From: Amarobacter sp964507025
GTDB lineage: Bacteria; Chloroflexota; Dehalococcoidia; Tepidiformales; Tepidiformaceae
DNA length: 64,000 nt
NCBI GenBank assembly: GCA_964507025.1
Contig: CAZDOK010000009.1
Span: 62,001-126,000 of the forward strand
Reading direction: 5' to 3'
Part shown: positions 8,917-18,489 of the stretch, piece after piece
How the letters are laid out: each line of letters opens with the position of its first letter
Position numbering within the stretch: position 1 is the stretch's first letter
Program-made: the position numbers and the translations under genes
The notes under the pieces: generated by a model
What the model was told of the DNA's origin: nothing
What the model saw: the letters and a program-made list of their open reading frames with translations, nothing else
Database searches by the model: none

Positions 8917-11900
8917 TCAGGTGTGCTGGCCGCCCGGTGCGCGGGGGCCACCAAGGGGCTCAATCGGGGCCTCCTCTACCGACTGCCACCAGCGGACGAC
9001 GCCCTGCCGGAAGCGATCCCAGCGCTCACGTTCGAGCAACACGAGCAAGCCGAACCCGATCAGTGCCGTGCCGGCGATGCCGAGCAGCAGCCAGTATGGC
9101 GTGGTGAAGAGCCCGCCCGTCACCATGCGGCCGGCGGTGGCGGTGAGGGTGAGGATGGCCGACGCCACGAGCCACCTGCCGTGGAAGAGCAGCCCAACCG
9201 CGAGCAACCCCAGGCCAATCCCGATGAGTTCGAGGCCGAACTTGCCGCCGCCGGGTTCGAAGCTCTGCTCGGCCGGAGGCAAGACCAGGTGGAGCGCGCC
9301 GATCACCATCACGGCTTCGTGCAGGTGCATATGCCGGCCGAACAGCGGCGCCGAACGGCGGAAGGTGAGGGCGATGAGGATGAGGTAGATGCCGACCGGG
9401 GCGGCGTACGCCTGCACGTTCTCTGGCTGGCGCGTCGCGATCGCCATCAGGAGTGATGCGAGGAGGCCAACGCTGCCGCCGATCCAGACCCACCGTCGCT
9501 TCAGGCGGATGCCCTCGGCCGTGACGGCTGCCGAGAGCATGCCGAGGACGGTCGCCGCAAGCGTCCATTCGTCGGTGGTCACCAGCGCCTCGCCGGGGTC
9601 GAGACGCGCCTGCTCGCGTGAGAGCAGGATGCCGGAGACTGCGCCCGAGAGCAGCCATGGCGCCCAGGAGATGTACTCGATGACCACGTTGGGTTCGGAC
9701 GGTTCGCGAGTGTAGCGGCGCACGGTGATGAGCGCCGTCCACTCGACGATGGCGACGGCCGCGAAGGCGAGCGGGAGGTAGGTCATGTCGAGGGCCTGCC
9801 AGCGCCAGCCGGTCCAGATGGCGAGGAGGAGGAAGGAATTGGCGATGCCGAGCAGGGTCCAGCGGCGGGCGCCGGCATAGCCGATCAGCGGGCCGAGCGT
9901 GGCCAGGCCGAGGACCGCCGTGAGCGTCCCGTATCCGGCCTCGCCGGCTTCGGCGGCGATGAACGAGGCGATCGAGGTTCCGGCCAGGCCGACCGGCCCG
10001 AACGCCCAGAGGGACGCCGGTGCGCGCCAGCGTGACCCCACCAGCCCCCAGCCGGCCAGCGAGAGCGCGGCGAACGTCCACGCCCGTTCGGCCCCGTCGA
10101 GTTCGAGCAGGCCGTTCAGCGAGGCGCCGGCGCCGAAGAGGAAGGCAAATGCGCCCTGCGAGAGCACCGCCCACTCGGCTGTCCGCGCGCGGGGAGTTGG
10201 GCTATCGACGAACAAAGCGAAGATCGCGCCGCGCGCGGCGAGCGAGGCGATGGCGAGGAGGGCGGCAGCGGCCAGCTGGGCGGCGACTCCATGGGCGTGG
10301 TGGTCGTAATCGACGGGAAGGACCGCGATTGTCGCCACCGTTGCCAGGGAGACGGCGTAGCCCCAGCCCGCCGGTCCGAAGACGCGGTTCCGCTGCCACC
10401 ATGGAGCGGTCGCGGTGATGACCGCGGCAACGCCCAGGGCGGGATACGGCCACCACTGCGGCTCGATCTCGGCGGCCCAGAGCGCGGTCGCACCCAGCGC
10501 GGAGGCCAGGATCGGCGGCGCCAGGGTGCTGCCATCGCGGACCCGGGCGGCGAACGCCGTCCACGGCAGGAGGAGGGCGCCGTAGCTCGCCGGGAGTTGC
10601 CAGCGAACCGGGTCTTCCACCGCCGCCAGGGCATGGGCGATAACCAGCGCGCCCAGCGCGGGGAACACCGCTGCCAGCTGCCAGTTGCCGCGGTTGGGCC
10701 GGTCGAGAAGGGCGGGCACAAGATAGCCAGCCGTAGCGGCGGCGGCCCACGCGGTCAGCCACTCGGGGCGCATATCGAAGACAACCCAGGCGAGCGACGC
10801 GCCGAACGCGCCCGCAAGCGGTGGAACCAGGGCGACCGCCTCGCGGCAGGCCCACCGCCACCAGCCGGCGGCGAAAGCGGCGCCGGCGAGGGCCTGCCCG
10901 TAGGCGAGCGGGAGCGCCTCGCGGGCGGGGGCCGGGTCGGTTTCGCCAAACTGCGCGACCTGCGTGAAGAGCACGCCGGCGCCGCCGGCGAGCGCGGCGA
11001 ACGCGAGCCATGGCCGCGCCCACGCTTTCGCATCGGTGAGTGCCCATGCGATGTAGCCGAAGGTTGCGGCGGTTGCGATAGCCCCATACCAGGCGGGCTG
11101 GATCTCCCACCGGGCCCATCCCGCCGTGATGGCCGTCATGGCGGCCAGGGCCGGCAGCACACCGGGCGCGACCCGCCAGGCATAGTGCCATGCGGCGAAC
11201 GCAGCACCCGCCCCGGCGGCCAGGATGGCGTAGGTAACCGGGAGCGACAGGGGTTCGGCCTCCGGGCGGGCCGCGACGGCCGCATGCGCCAGCGACAGGG
11301 CGAGAGACCCGGCGACCACGCTGCCGCCCCACCAGTAGGGGCGCCGCCCGCCCGGTTCGAACCAGGCGAGCACGAGGTAGCCGAGGGCTGCCGCGGCGGC
11401 GAACGACCCGTACCACTCGGGCTGGAGGTCCCACCGGGCCCACGCGGCGGTCACGCCGGTGGCGGCAGCGACAGCCGGCAGGAGGGCGGCCGCCTCGGCC
11501 CAGCGCCAGCGCGCGTAGGCGGCCGCCACCCCGGCAAGGATGAGCGCGTAGGCGGCTGGAAGCGCGGCCCGTTCGTTCTCGGGGTCGAGGACGGCGAGGT
11601 GCGCGCCGGCTGCCGCGGCAATCCCGAAGCCGAGCGCGGCTCCGCCCCAGGGCCGCGCAAAGCGCTGGTCGCTGAAGTGCGCGACCAGGAGGTAGCCCAG
11701 GCCCGCGGCGGCCGCGAACGACGGATACCACTCGGGCTGCAGATCCCACTGTGCCCAGGAGCCGGTGAGGGCGGTCGCCGAGGCCACGACCGGCAGGAGC
11801 GCGGCGGCTTCGGCCCATCGCCAGCGCGCGCAGGCGGCGATCACGCCCGCGAGGACCATGGCGTAGGCAAGCGGGAGGGCCGCCCGTTCGGCCTCGACAT

Positions 11901-14178
11901 CGAGGACCGCCAGGTGTGCGCCGGCGACCGCTCCGGCGGCGAAACCAAGAGCGATGGCGCCCCAGGCTCGTGCCCACTCACGGGCGTCGAAGTGGGCGGC
12001 GACCAGGTAACCGAGGCCCGCGGCGGCCGCGAATGCGGGGTACCACTCGCGCGAGAGGTCCCACTGCGCCCACGAGGCCGTGAGCGCGGTGGCGGCCGCC
12101 GAAGCCGGGATGACCCCGGGCGCGAGCCGCCACCACCATCGCCAGCGCAGGAACGATGCAATCGCGCCAAGGAGCACGAGGCCGTACGTCGCCGGGAGTG
12201 CCCAGCGTTGCGGGTCGTCGTTCAGCGCCAGGGCGGCGTGGGCGAAGGGCGGGCCGACGGCCGCGGTGATGGCGGCGGCCGCCTGCCAGCCGCGGGTGCG
12301 GGCGGGCTGATCGAAGAAGGCAAGCGCCAGGTAGCCGAAGGAAGCGACGACCGCGATGGCGCCGTACCACTCGGTGCCGACATCACCCGATGCCCAGGCT
12401 GCGGTGGCAAGCGTCATGCCGCCGAGCGGCGGGAGTGCCAGCGCTGCGAGCGCCCACCCCCAGCGGCCGAACGCGCCGGCGGTCGCGACGAAAGCCACGG
12501 CGTAGGTGGCCGGCAGTACGGCGCGCGCAGCGGCCGAATCGGTCACGGCCGCGTGGGCCGCAAGGATCGCCAGGAGACCAAACGTGGCTCCCACGGTCGC
12601 CCATGCCGGGGCACGATCTTCGGGCTGGAAGTGCGCGACCACCAGGTAACCGGCACCGGCCAGGGCGACGAACACGGTCTGCCATTCGTAGTCGAGGCCG
12701 AAGGCCGCCCACCAGGTGGCGGCTGCCGTTGTTGCGGCCAATGGCGGCAGCACTGCCAGCACCGGGGTATCCACGCGCCAGCGGAGCCCGGCCGCCAGCC
12801 CCGCGGTCGCCAGCCCGTAGGCCGCGGGCAGCGCGGCGTGGTGGTCGCCACCGAGGCCGACCAGCAGGTGCGTCCAAGCGAGCGAAGCAGTGCCGGCGAC
12901 GATCGAGAGCCACAGGAGCCCTATCGACGGCGCCCAGCGCCCGCGCAGGGCAACGGCGACGACGTAGGCGGGCGCGGCGGCCACGAGGTACCAGGCGCCC
13001 CACCACTCCTGCGGCAGATTGATGACCGACCCGAGCGACCCCCAGGCAATGAGCGCCGCCGGGATGGCCGGCAGGAAGTAGAAGCGTCCGTATCCACGGA
13101 ACGCGAGCAGGAAATACAGCGCGGCGCAGCTGGACGACGCGATGAGCCAGAGGACGTCGTCGGCAAGCTCGTCGTGGCTCAGGACCTGCGTTCGGAGGGC
13201 GACGAAATCGATCGGCACCAGGATGGCGCCGAGCGCGAGGAAGACCGGGCCAGCCTCCTTCACCCGCTCCCAGCGGTGCAGCAAGAGCCCGAACACGAGG
13301 AAGCCCAGGGCGTAGCCGGTGAGCACGGTGAAGCGGATGCCGCCGCTCAGCTCCTCGCCCTGGTAGGCAACGAAGATGATCGCGGCGACGGAGAGCAGGA
13401 ATGCCCCGACGTACAGGAGGATGTCGGCCTGCCGTTCGGCTGCCCAGCCGATGACGGCCCGCCCCACATCGGCGGGCGCCGGGCGTGGTTCGACGGCTTT
13501 CGGGGGCGGGGGAGGAGCGGGGAGGGCAGCCTCCCGTGCGGGAACGGCCGCGGCCGGCCGTGCGGCTGCCGGAGGCGGCGGGACATGGGGCACGGCCGGT
13601 GCTGGCGGGGGGGCGGCGTGAGGCACGGCCCCCGGGAAGGGAAGGGCGGCGGCCGGACGCTCGGCGGGCGCTGGCGGAGTTGGGGCGGGGCGCAAGACGC
13701 CCAGGCGGCGTTCGTATTCCGCCTTCAGCCGCCGGTAGCTGGCGGCGTCGATCAGGTCGCGCTGGCGGTCGCGCGCAAGCTCGTTGAGGTAGCGGGCGAG
13801 CGACTCGATGGTGTCCCGGACGGTGCCGCTCCAGGCCTGACCACACACGGGGCAGGTCCGGACCTGGGTTCCGAAGCTGGCCCCGCAGGACTCGCAGTAC
13901 CGGGAGACGCCGGGGCGGGCCTGGTCCGGTTCCGCGACTGCCAGGGCCGGTGTGGGCCTGGTGACGACGAACCAGCCGGCGCCGAGGAGCACCAGTCCGA
14001 GAAAGATCCAGACTCCTGCCTCGCCGGCTGCCCCATAGGCCATCGCGCCGCCGATGGCGATGAACGGTGATCCAAGCATCAACACAACGACGGCCAGGAT
14101 GAGCTTTACTGCCCAGTGCTGGTCACGCATCTGGTCGAAGAAGCCGAGTTGCCGGGAATCGCTGCCATCGCTGTCCAT
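8917..14178 (-). CDS. Giant polytopic membrane protein with zinc ribbon and tandem repeats, 1753 aa
   Basis: The start at 14178 has AGGAGG seven bases upstream. Residues 20-75 carry two transmembrane helices. A four-cysteine zinc ribbon follows (C95, C98, C109, C112), then a SHOCT-like helical segment (DAASYRRLKAEYERRLG) and a Pro/Ala-rich linker near residues 170-240. The remaining roughly 1500 residues are almost continuous hydrophobic helices. The central part is a tandem repeat of about 105 residues with a recurring 'W-x-QPEWYxSFAAAAxLGYL' core and a recurring 'ALPxxYAxxLAG' helix. The N-terminal layout resembles large proteins annotated DUF2157 or DUF2339, but I cannot assign a family. 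No transport or catalytic motif is visible, and its function is unknown. Confidence 0.85.
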   Translation of the reverse strand: MDSDGSDSRQLGFFDQMRDQHWAVKLILAVVVLMLGSPFIAIGGAMAYGAAGEAGVWIFLGLVLLGAGWFVVTRPTPALAVAEPDQARPGVSRYCESCGASFGTQVRTCPVCGQAWSGTVRDTIESLARYLNELARDRQRDLIDAASYRRLKAEYERRLGVLRPAPTPPAPAERPAAALPFPGAVPHAAPPPAPAVPHVPPPPAAARPAAAVPAREAALPAPPPPPKAVEPRPAPADVGRAVIGWAAERQADILLYVGAFLLSVAAIIFVAYQGEELSGGIRFTVLTGYALGFLVFGLLLHRWERVKEAGPVFLALGAILVPIDFVALRTQVLSHDELADDVLWLIASSSCAALYFLLAFRGYGRFYFLPAIPAALIAWGSLGSVINLPQEWWGAWYLVAAAPAYVVAVALRGRWAPSIGLLWLSIVAGTASLAWTHLLVGLGGDHHAALPAAYGLATAGLAAGLRWRVDTPVLAVLPPLAATTAAATWWAAFGLDYEWQTVFVALAGAGYLVVAHFQPEDRAPAWATVGATFGLLAILAAHAAVTDSAAARAVLPATYAVAFVATAGAFGRWGWALAALALPPLGGMTLATAAWASGDVGTEWYGAIAVVASFGYLALAFFDQPARTRGWQAAAAITAAVGPPFAHAALALNDDPQRWALPATYGLVLLGAIASFLRWRWWWRLAPGVIPASAAATALTASWAQWDLSREWYPAFAAAAGLGYLVAAHFDAREWARAWGAIALGFAAGAVAGAHLAVLDVEAERAALPLAYAMVLAGVIAACARWRWAEAAALLPVVASATALTGSWAQWDLQPEWYPSFAAAAGLGYLLVAHFSDQRFARPWGGAALGFGIAAAAGAHLAVLDPENERAALPAAYALILAGVAAAYARWRWAEAAALLPAVAAATGVTAAWARWDLQPEWYGSFAAAAALGYLVLAWFEPGGRRPYWWGGSVVAGSLALSLAHAAVAARPEAEPLSLPVTYAILAAGAGAAFAAWHYAWRVAPGVLPALAAMTAITAGWARWEIQPAWYGAIATAATFGYIAWALTDAKAWARPWLAFAALAGGAGVLFTQVAQFGETDPAPAREALPLAYGQALAGAAFAAGWWRWACREAVALVPPLAGAFGASLAWVVFDMRPEWLTAWAAAATAGYLVPALLDRPNRGNWQLAAVFPALGALVIAHALAAVEDPVRWQLPASYGALLLPWTAFAARVRDGSTLAPPILASALGATALWAAEIEPQWWPYPALGVAAVITATAPWWQRNRVFGPAGWGYAVSLATVATIAVLPVDYDHHAHGVAAQLAAAALLAIASLAARGAIFALFVDSPTPRARTAEWAVLSQGAFAFLFGAGASLNGLLELDGAERAWTFAALSLAGWGLVGSRWRAPASLWAFGPVGLAGTSIASFIAAEAGEAGYGTLTAVLGLATLGPLIGYAGARRWTLLGIANSFLLLAIWTGWRWQALDMTYLPLAFAAVAIVEWTALITVRRYTREPSEPNVVIEYISWAPWLLSGAVSGILLSREQARLDPGEALVTTDEWTLAATVLGMLSAAVTAEGIRLKRRWVWIGGSVGLLASLLMAIATRQPENVQAYAAPVGIYLILIALTFRRSAPLFGRHMHLHEAVMVIGALHLVLPPAEQSFEPGGGKFGLELIGIGLGLLAVGLLFHGRWLVASAILTLTATAGRMVTGGLFTTPYWLLLGIAGTALIGFGLLVLLERERWDRFRQGVVRWWQSVEEAPIEPLGGPRAPGGQHT
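10451..13009 (-). repeat. About nine tandem 306-330 bp units inside the giant membrane-protein gene
   Basis: The short sense-strand equivalent of TACCACTCG, encoding the EWY-type motif, or close variants of it, recurs at 13001, 12680, 12365, 12041, 11726, 11411, 11087, 10757 and 10451. Spacings are 321, 315, 324, 315, 315, 324, 330 and 306 bp, all multiples of three. The middle units (11411-12041) are the most alike, which suggests recent duplication there. Confidence 0.8.
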
Positions 14179-14295
14179 CGGGCGGCCTCCTGCTCTGCCG
14201 CCGCATTGTGGTCCGGGCATCGGCGTCACGCCAAGGCTGAATGGGCCTGTCTGGCGGTGCTTTCGGCCGTCAGTGGGCGCTGGCGCCGGCCACGT

Positions 14296-15162
14296 TCAGT
14301 TGACGGGATGGCTCTTCACGAGGATGACTGGCACCTCGGCGAGCTTGACCACCCCGAGCGCGGTGCTGCCCGCCACGAGGTGGCGCCGCGCGCTGTGGCC
14401 GTGCGTCGCCGAGGCAATGGCGTCGGCGCGCAGATCGGCGGCCGCGCCGGCGATCGCCGTGTCGATGCCGGCCCCGGGTGGGACGACGCGCACGACCGCA
14501 GCCGCCTCTACCCCGGCGGGGACGCGCTCAAGCAGCGGGCGAAGCTCGGCCATCCCGCGCGCCTCCGCCTCGGCCTCGGGTTCGAGCGCCTTCATCACCA
14601 CCACCTGGAGCAGGGTCACCTTCGTCTTGCCGGGCGAGAGAATTGCGCCCAGCCCCGGGATGACGCTCCGCGCATCGGCCGAACCATCGGAGGTGACGAG
14701 GACGTGGTATGTGCCGGTGTGGCCGGGAGCCGGAGGGCACCCGCCAAGCGTCATCACCGGCAGGTCTGCCTTCGAAATGACCCCCATGGTCACGCTCCCG
14801 AAGAGCGCGTGGCGGATAGCGCCCGTGCCTCGCGAATCCATCGCGATCAAGGTTGCTTCGAGTTCATCGGCAGCCCGGTGGATGGCCGAGGGGATATCCT
14901 CTCCCCACTGCCGCTCGGCGATGTGGGTCTCGCCGGCGAAGCCGCGCGCGGCGAGCACCTCGCGCAGTTCGGCGGCCCAGCGCTCGCGCACGCGCCCGGT
15001 CGCCTCCTCGAGCGTCGGTGCTACCTCTCCCGATGCGTCGGTGCGCGGGTCGAGCACGCGCGCCAGCACCAATTCGGCGCCCAGGGCGGTGGCAAACCGG
15101 GCCGCATGGGGGAGGACGCAGAGCGAGCGCTCGGAGCCGTCGGTCGTCACGAGGATCTTCAT
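14296..15162 (-). CDS. Tandem universal stress protein (two UspA domains)
   Basis: The 288-residue product contains two UspA domains. The first begins MKILVTTDGSERS and ends near residue 150. The second begins YHVLVTSDGSADAR and contains a GHSARRHLVAGS segment close to the nucleotide-binding G-x2-G-x9-G(S/T) signature. The first domain has a comparable RGTGAIRHALFGSVT segment. Such proteins bind ATP or related nucleotides and appear under starvation, oxidative or energy stress. The gene stands alone between the giant membrane protein and a carboxymuconolactone decarboxylase-like gene. A similar two-domain Usp at 25652 belongs to a different transcription unit. Confidence 0.9.
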   Translation of the reverse strand: MKILVTTDGSERSLCVLPHAARFATALGAELVLARVLDPRTDASGEVAPTLEEATGRVRERWAAELREVLAARGFAGETHIAERQWGEDIPSAIHRAADELEATLIAMDSRGTGAIRHALFGSVTMGVISKADLPVMTLGGCPPAPGHTGTYHVLVTSDGSADARSVIPGLGAILSPGKTKVTLLQVVVMKALEPEAEAEARGMAELRPLLERVPAGVEAAAVVRVVPPGAGIDTAIAGAAADLRADAIASATHGHSARRHLVAGSTALGVVKLAEVPVILVKSHPVN

Positions 15163-15241
15163 GGCCCTATTTCACCATGCCGGGCAACAGCCCCGCGACG
15201 GGCGACCGGCCCCTTGCGAGCGGCCGGATGGATGGCAGAAG

Positions 15242-15790
15242 TCATGGCAGCGGGTCGGGTTCCCCGGGCGGCAGGCCCACCTCGAACACGTTGAGTGTCA
15301 TCGAGACGAGGCAGTAGTAGCCCACGATCCCCACCAGTTCGACGAGTCCGCGCTCACCGAGTGCCGCCAGCGCCTGCTGGTAGGCGGCCTGGCCAACGCG
15401 GTTCGTCGCGAAGTACTCGGTCACCAGGGCGTGCACGGCGCGCTGGGCCTCGTTGCGGAAGGCCGGCCGGGCTCCGGTGCGGATGGATTCGATGATGTCG
15501 TCGGGGAGGCCGGCCTCGCGCGCCAGCCGGGCGTGCGCCCAGAACTCGAACTGCGCCTTCCAGTGCTTGCCCGTCAGGAGGATGGCGAACTCGGAGAGGT
15601 CGCGCGGGAGGCTGGTGCTAAAGCGGCAGTACTCGCCAAGTTTCTGGGCGCGATCGGCGAGCCCGGGCGCGCGGAGCCAGGTTTCGAAGGGTCCGCGAAG
15701 ACCTCCACGCGGCCCGCTGATGATCGCATCGGCAACCGTCCGTTGCTCGGGCGACAGGTCTTCGAGGTTGAGGTGAGCGAGACGGGCCAT
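15242..15790 (-). CDS. Carboxymuconolactone decarboxylase (AhpD-like fold) family protein
   Basis: A 182-residue all-helical protein of the CMD/AhpD-like superfamily. The N-terminal LSPEQRTVADAI and GPRGGLRGPFETWLRAPGLADRA segments are typical, as is 'LPRDLSEFAILLTGKHWKAQFEFWAH'-type sequence. The peroxidatic CxxC pair of true AhpD is replaced here by residues without paired cysteines, so a peroxidase role is unlikely; CMD decarboxylase or a related lyase/hydrolase role is more probable. The ATG at 15790 has GGAGAG just upstream. It is divergent from the oxidoreductase gene at 15970. Confidence 0.82.
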   Translation of the reverse strand: MARLAHLNLEDLSPEQRTVADAIISGPRGGLRGPFETWLRAPGLADRAQKLGEYCRFSTSLPRDLSEFAILLTGKHWKAQFEFWAHARLAREAGLPDDIIESIRTGARPAFRNEAQRAVHALVTEYFATNRVGQAAYQQALAALGERGLVELVGIVGYYCLVSMTLNVFEVGLPPGEPDPLP

Positions 15791-15863
15791 GCTCTCTCCA
15801 TGCGGAAGGGGTTGCCGCATTAGGCGGCACGGCACGACGGGTGTCCAGCGGGCCACCGGTTCG

Positions 15864-15891
15864 TTGACATCGCGGGTGGCTCAAGTACGAT
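15864..15891 (+). promoter_or_regulatory. Sigma-70-type promoter for the GltD-like gene
   Basis: TTGACA at 15864-15869 and TACGAT at 15886-15891 are separated by 16 bp, about 80 bp before the start codon at 15970. This is one of the clearest -35/-10 pairs in the window. Confidence 0.65.
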
Positions 15892-15969
15892 CGACACGCA
15901 CCACCTGAGTAAGGATTCGCGCAGGGGCGGGGCCCAACCGGTTCCGCCCTGCGTTGCCCCACAGAGCTT

Positions 15970-17421
15970 ATGACCAACGAAGTCGCGCGCCGCCTCTCCA
16001 TCAGTGTCCAGCCGGTTCCCAAGCAGGACCCCGAAGCCCGTAAGAAGAACTTCGACGAGACGTACATCGGGTTCGACCTGAACGCGGCGAAGATCGAGGC
16101 CTCGCGCTGCATCCAGTGCCCCTCGGCGCCCTGCCAGGAAGCCTGCCCGGTGAACAACGACATTCCCGGGGCGTTCGCCCTGCTCGAAGTGGGCGACATC
16201 CAGGGAGCCGCGAACAAGTTCCGGGAGACGAGCAACCTTCCGGAGATGTGCGGCCGCCTCTGCCCCCAGGAGAAGCTGTGCGAGGGCGCCTGCGTCGTCG
16301 GCTTCGCCATCCGCCCGGGCGGCCAGAAAGAGCCCCCGGTCACCATCGGCAAGCTGGAGGCGTTCTGCACCGACTACCAGCGGCAAGAGCTGGACGGCTA
16401 TCCCATGCCGCGCTACCTGCCCGAGCCGAGCGGCCGGCGCGTGGCCGTCATTGGTTCGGGCCCGGCCGGCCTGGCCGTCGCCGAACAGCTCGCCATGCAG
16501 GGTCACGCGGTGACGGTCTACGAGTTCTGGCCGGAACCGGGCGGCGTGCTCGTGTACGGCATCCCCAACTTCAAGATGCGCAAGAACATCGTCGATGAGT
16601 ACATCGCGCACCTCGAGGCACTCGGTGTGACGTTCGTCTGCAATACCTACGTCGGCAGGGACGTGACGATCGACGGCCTCTTCGATTCGGGCTTCGATGC
16701 GGTTTTCCTTGGCACTGGGGCGGGCGTCGGCAACCAGATGGAGATCGAGGGCGAGACCCTGCGGGGCGTCTACAGCGCGACCGAGTTCCTGGTGCGCGGC
16801 AACCTGGCACCCGAGCAGCTGCCCGCGCATTTCCGCGACCCGCTGCCGAAGCTCACGAACGTGGTCGTCATCGGCGGCGGCGATACCTCGATGGACTGCG
16901 TGCGCACGGCCGTGCGCGTTGGGGCGCAGAACGTCACCTGCGTTTACCGCCGTACGGAGGCGGAGATGCTGGGGCGGGGCGAAGAACGCAAGAATGCGCG
17001 CGAAGAGGGCGTGGTGTTCGAGATGCTCACCCTGCCCACCCGCATCATCGGCGACGAAAGCGGGCATGTGGCGGCTGTCGAGTGCCAGCGGATGGAGCTC
17101 GGCGAGCCCGATGAATCGGGCCGGCGGCGGCCCATCCCGGTGAAGGGCAGCGAGTTCATCATCCCGGCCGATGCGGTGGCCATCGCCATTGGCTACGGCG
17201 CCGACCCGGTAGTCCCGCAGACCACGAGCGGCCTGAAGGCCGACCGCAAGGCGCTCATCCAGGTGGACCGGCGCGGGCAGACATCGCGCCCGGGCGTGTT
17301 CGCGGGGGGCGATAACGTGAACGGGGCCGACCTGGTGGTCACGGCGCTGGCGGATGGCCGCCGTGCCGCCCGTGCCATCCAGGACTACCTGGAATCGCTG
17401 CCACCAGCCCGCAAGCGGTAG
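15970..17421 (+). CDS. NAD(P)-dependent FAD oxidoreductase of the glutamate-synthase small-subunit type
   Basis: The 483-residue protein matches GltD and its stand-alone relatives (NfnL, PreT and others). The N-terminal domain holds two iron-sulfur cysteine groups: CIQCPSAPCQEACP (about 48-61) and CGRLCPQEKLCEGAC (about 94-108). An FAD-binding GSGPAGLAVAEQLA motif follows near residue 158, an NAD(P)-binding GGGDTSMDC motif near 302, and a C-terminal FAGGDNVNGADLV FAD motif. Such proteins move electrons between NAD(P)H and an iron-sulfur partner. No glutamate synthase large subunit (gltB) is adjacent, so its partner is unknown and I leave the symbol empty. A strong promoter sits upstream. Confidence 0.9.
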   Translation: MTNEVARRLSISVQPVPKQDPEARKKNFDETYIGFDLNAAKIEASRCIQCPSAPCQEACPVNNDIPGAFALLEVGDIQGAANKFRETSNLPEMCGRLCPQEKLCEGACVVGFAIRPGGQKEPPVTIGKLEAFCTDYQRQELDGYPMPRYLPEPSGRRVAVIGSGPAGLAVAEQLAMQGHAVTVYEFWPEPGGVLVYGIPNFKMRKNIVDEYIAHLEALGVTFVCNTYVGRDVTIDGLFDSGFDAVFLGTGAGVGNQMEIEGETLRGVYSATEFLVRGNLAPEQLPAHFRDPLPKLTNVVVIGGGDTSMDCVRTAVRVGAQNVTCVYRRTEAEMLGRGEERKNAREEGVVFEMLTLPTRIIGDESGHVAAVECQRMELGEPDESGRRRPIPVKGSEFIIPADAVAIAIGYGADPVVPQTTSGLKADRKALIQVDRRGQTSRPGVFAGGDNVNGADLVVTALADGRRAARAIQDYLESLPPARKR

Positions 17422-17518
17422 CTCGCCGGCAAGGAATTACACACGGTTTACACACACGGGCTGTGGAGAGCCCCTTCGGCGTTCGACCTATGTAAGTGAG
17501 AACACCAGGGGTTCACCG

Positions 17519-18310
17519 ATGAACAAGCCGCCCATGCTGAGCGCATTCCTGTTGCCCTCCGCGGAACAGAGCGAACTCGGCTCGGTCGAGTCCTCATTGC
17601 TCGTCCGGCTCATCCGGCCGGTGACGTTCGGCCTCTGGGTGGTGGTCTTCTGCATCGAGGCCCAGACGCTGATCACGGGCAACGGTTCGAACTTCCTGGT
17701 GATCGGCCTGTTCACGCTCCTCTTCGCCGGCGCGCATGTCCAGTTCTGGTACGAGGAATCGGAGCAGGGCCGCCGCTTCCACCGCGCCCTCGACAAGATG
17801 CGCGGCCGGATCTACGAGGATGACCTCACCGGCCTGCCCAACAGCCGCCACTTCGTCTTCGAACTGCGGCGCCAGATGATGCGCTCGGTGCGCAACGGCC
17901 GCGCGTTCTCCCTGGTGCTCACCGACTTTGGCGGCTGGGACAGGGTGAAGGTCGCCGAGGACCGCTTCATGCCCGCGGTCGGGCGCGCCATGCGCCAGAG
18001 CCTGGGCGAGGGCGATTTCGTCGCTCACCTCCAGGGGCCGGTCTTCGCCGCCATCATCGCCGACGACCGCGACCAGACGGCCGCCGAGAAGGCAGATGAC
18101 CTGCTGCCCGCGCTCGGCGCCTGCATTCCCCTGGAGCACGCCAGCCAGCTCTTCCCGGTCATCTCCCTGAGCGGCTACGAAGGGGAGCTCGAGGTGCGCG
18201 ACTTCCTGCGGCGAGCCCAGCGCGACCTGGTGGCCGCGCGTTCCAACGGCCCAAGGATCATCACGGGTGGCGGTGGCCAGCGGATCACCGCCCGGCCGGC
18301 AGTCGCCTGA
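17519..18310 (+). CDS. Membrane protein with degenerate GGDEF domain
   Basis: 263 residues. Two transmembrane helices lie at about 33-50 and 58-73. A GGDEF-like domain follows, starting with the well-kept DDLTGLPNSRHF (101-112), the usual N-terminal signature of diguanylate cyclases. The catalytic GGDEF loop is replaced: residues 172-176 read QGPVF within GDFVAHLQGPVFAAII. The metal- and GTP-binding residues are therefore missing and the protein should not make c-di-GMP. Degenerate GGDEF domains usually act as effector-binding or protein-interaction modules. The ATG at 17519 follows CAGGGG. A good terminator follows the gene. Confidence 0.82.
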   Translation: MNKPPMLSAFLLPSAEQSELGSVESSLLVRLIRPVTFGLWVVVFCIEAQTLITGNGSNFLVIGLFTLLFAGAHVQFWYEESEQGRRFHRALDKMRGRIYEDDLTGLPNSRHFVFELRRQMMRSVRNGRAFSLVLTDFGGWDRVKVAEDRFMPAVGRAMRQSLGEGDFVAHLQGPVFAAIIADDRDQTAAEKADDLLPALGACIPLEHASQLFPVISLSGYEGELEVRDFLRRAQRDLVAARSNGPRIITGGGGQRITARPAVA

Positions 18311-18348
18311 GCAGAGTCTCCTCCACCGCTTCCCTGGTGAGAGTTCGC

Positions 18349-18382
18349 AAAGCCCGCCTGGTCTGGCCACCGGCGGGCTTTT
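18349..18382 (+). terminator. Intrinsic terminator after the degenerate GGDEF gene
   Basis: AAAGCCCGCC (18349-18358) pairs perfectly with GGCGGGCTTT (18372-18381) over a 13-base loop, and the T-run continues through 18382. It lies about 40 bp after the stop codon. Confidence 0.85.
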
Positions 18383-18489
18383 CGCCTGGCACGGCGGGCG
18401 CGGGGCAGCAAAAGAGGGTTTCCCGGTGTGGAGCGGACACAGCGCGGGAGAACCCTCGCTATCCATGATGCACTACGTGTAAAGGGGTG

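Noticed and set aside
10291..14070. Very long open frame on the plus strand opposite the giant membrane-protein gene
   Set aside because: Its product is Arg/Gly/Pro-rich with no hydrophobic core; it is a GC-rich antisense shadow of the real gene.
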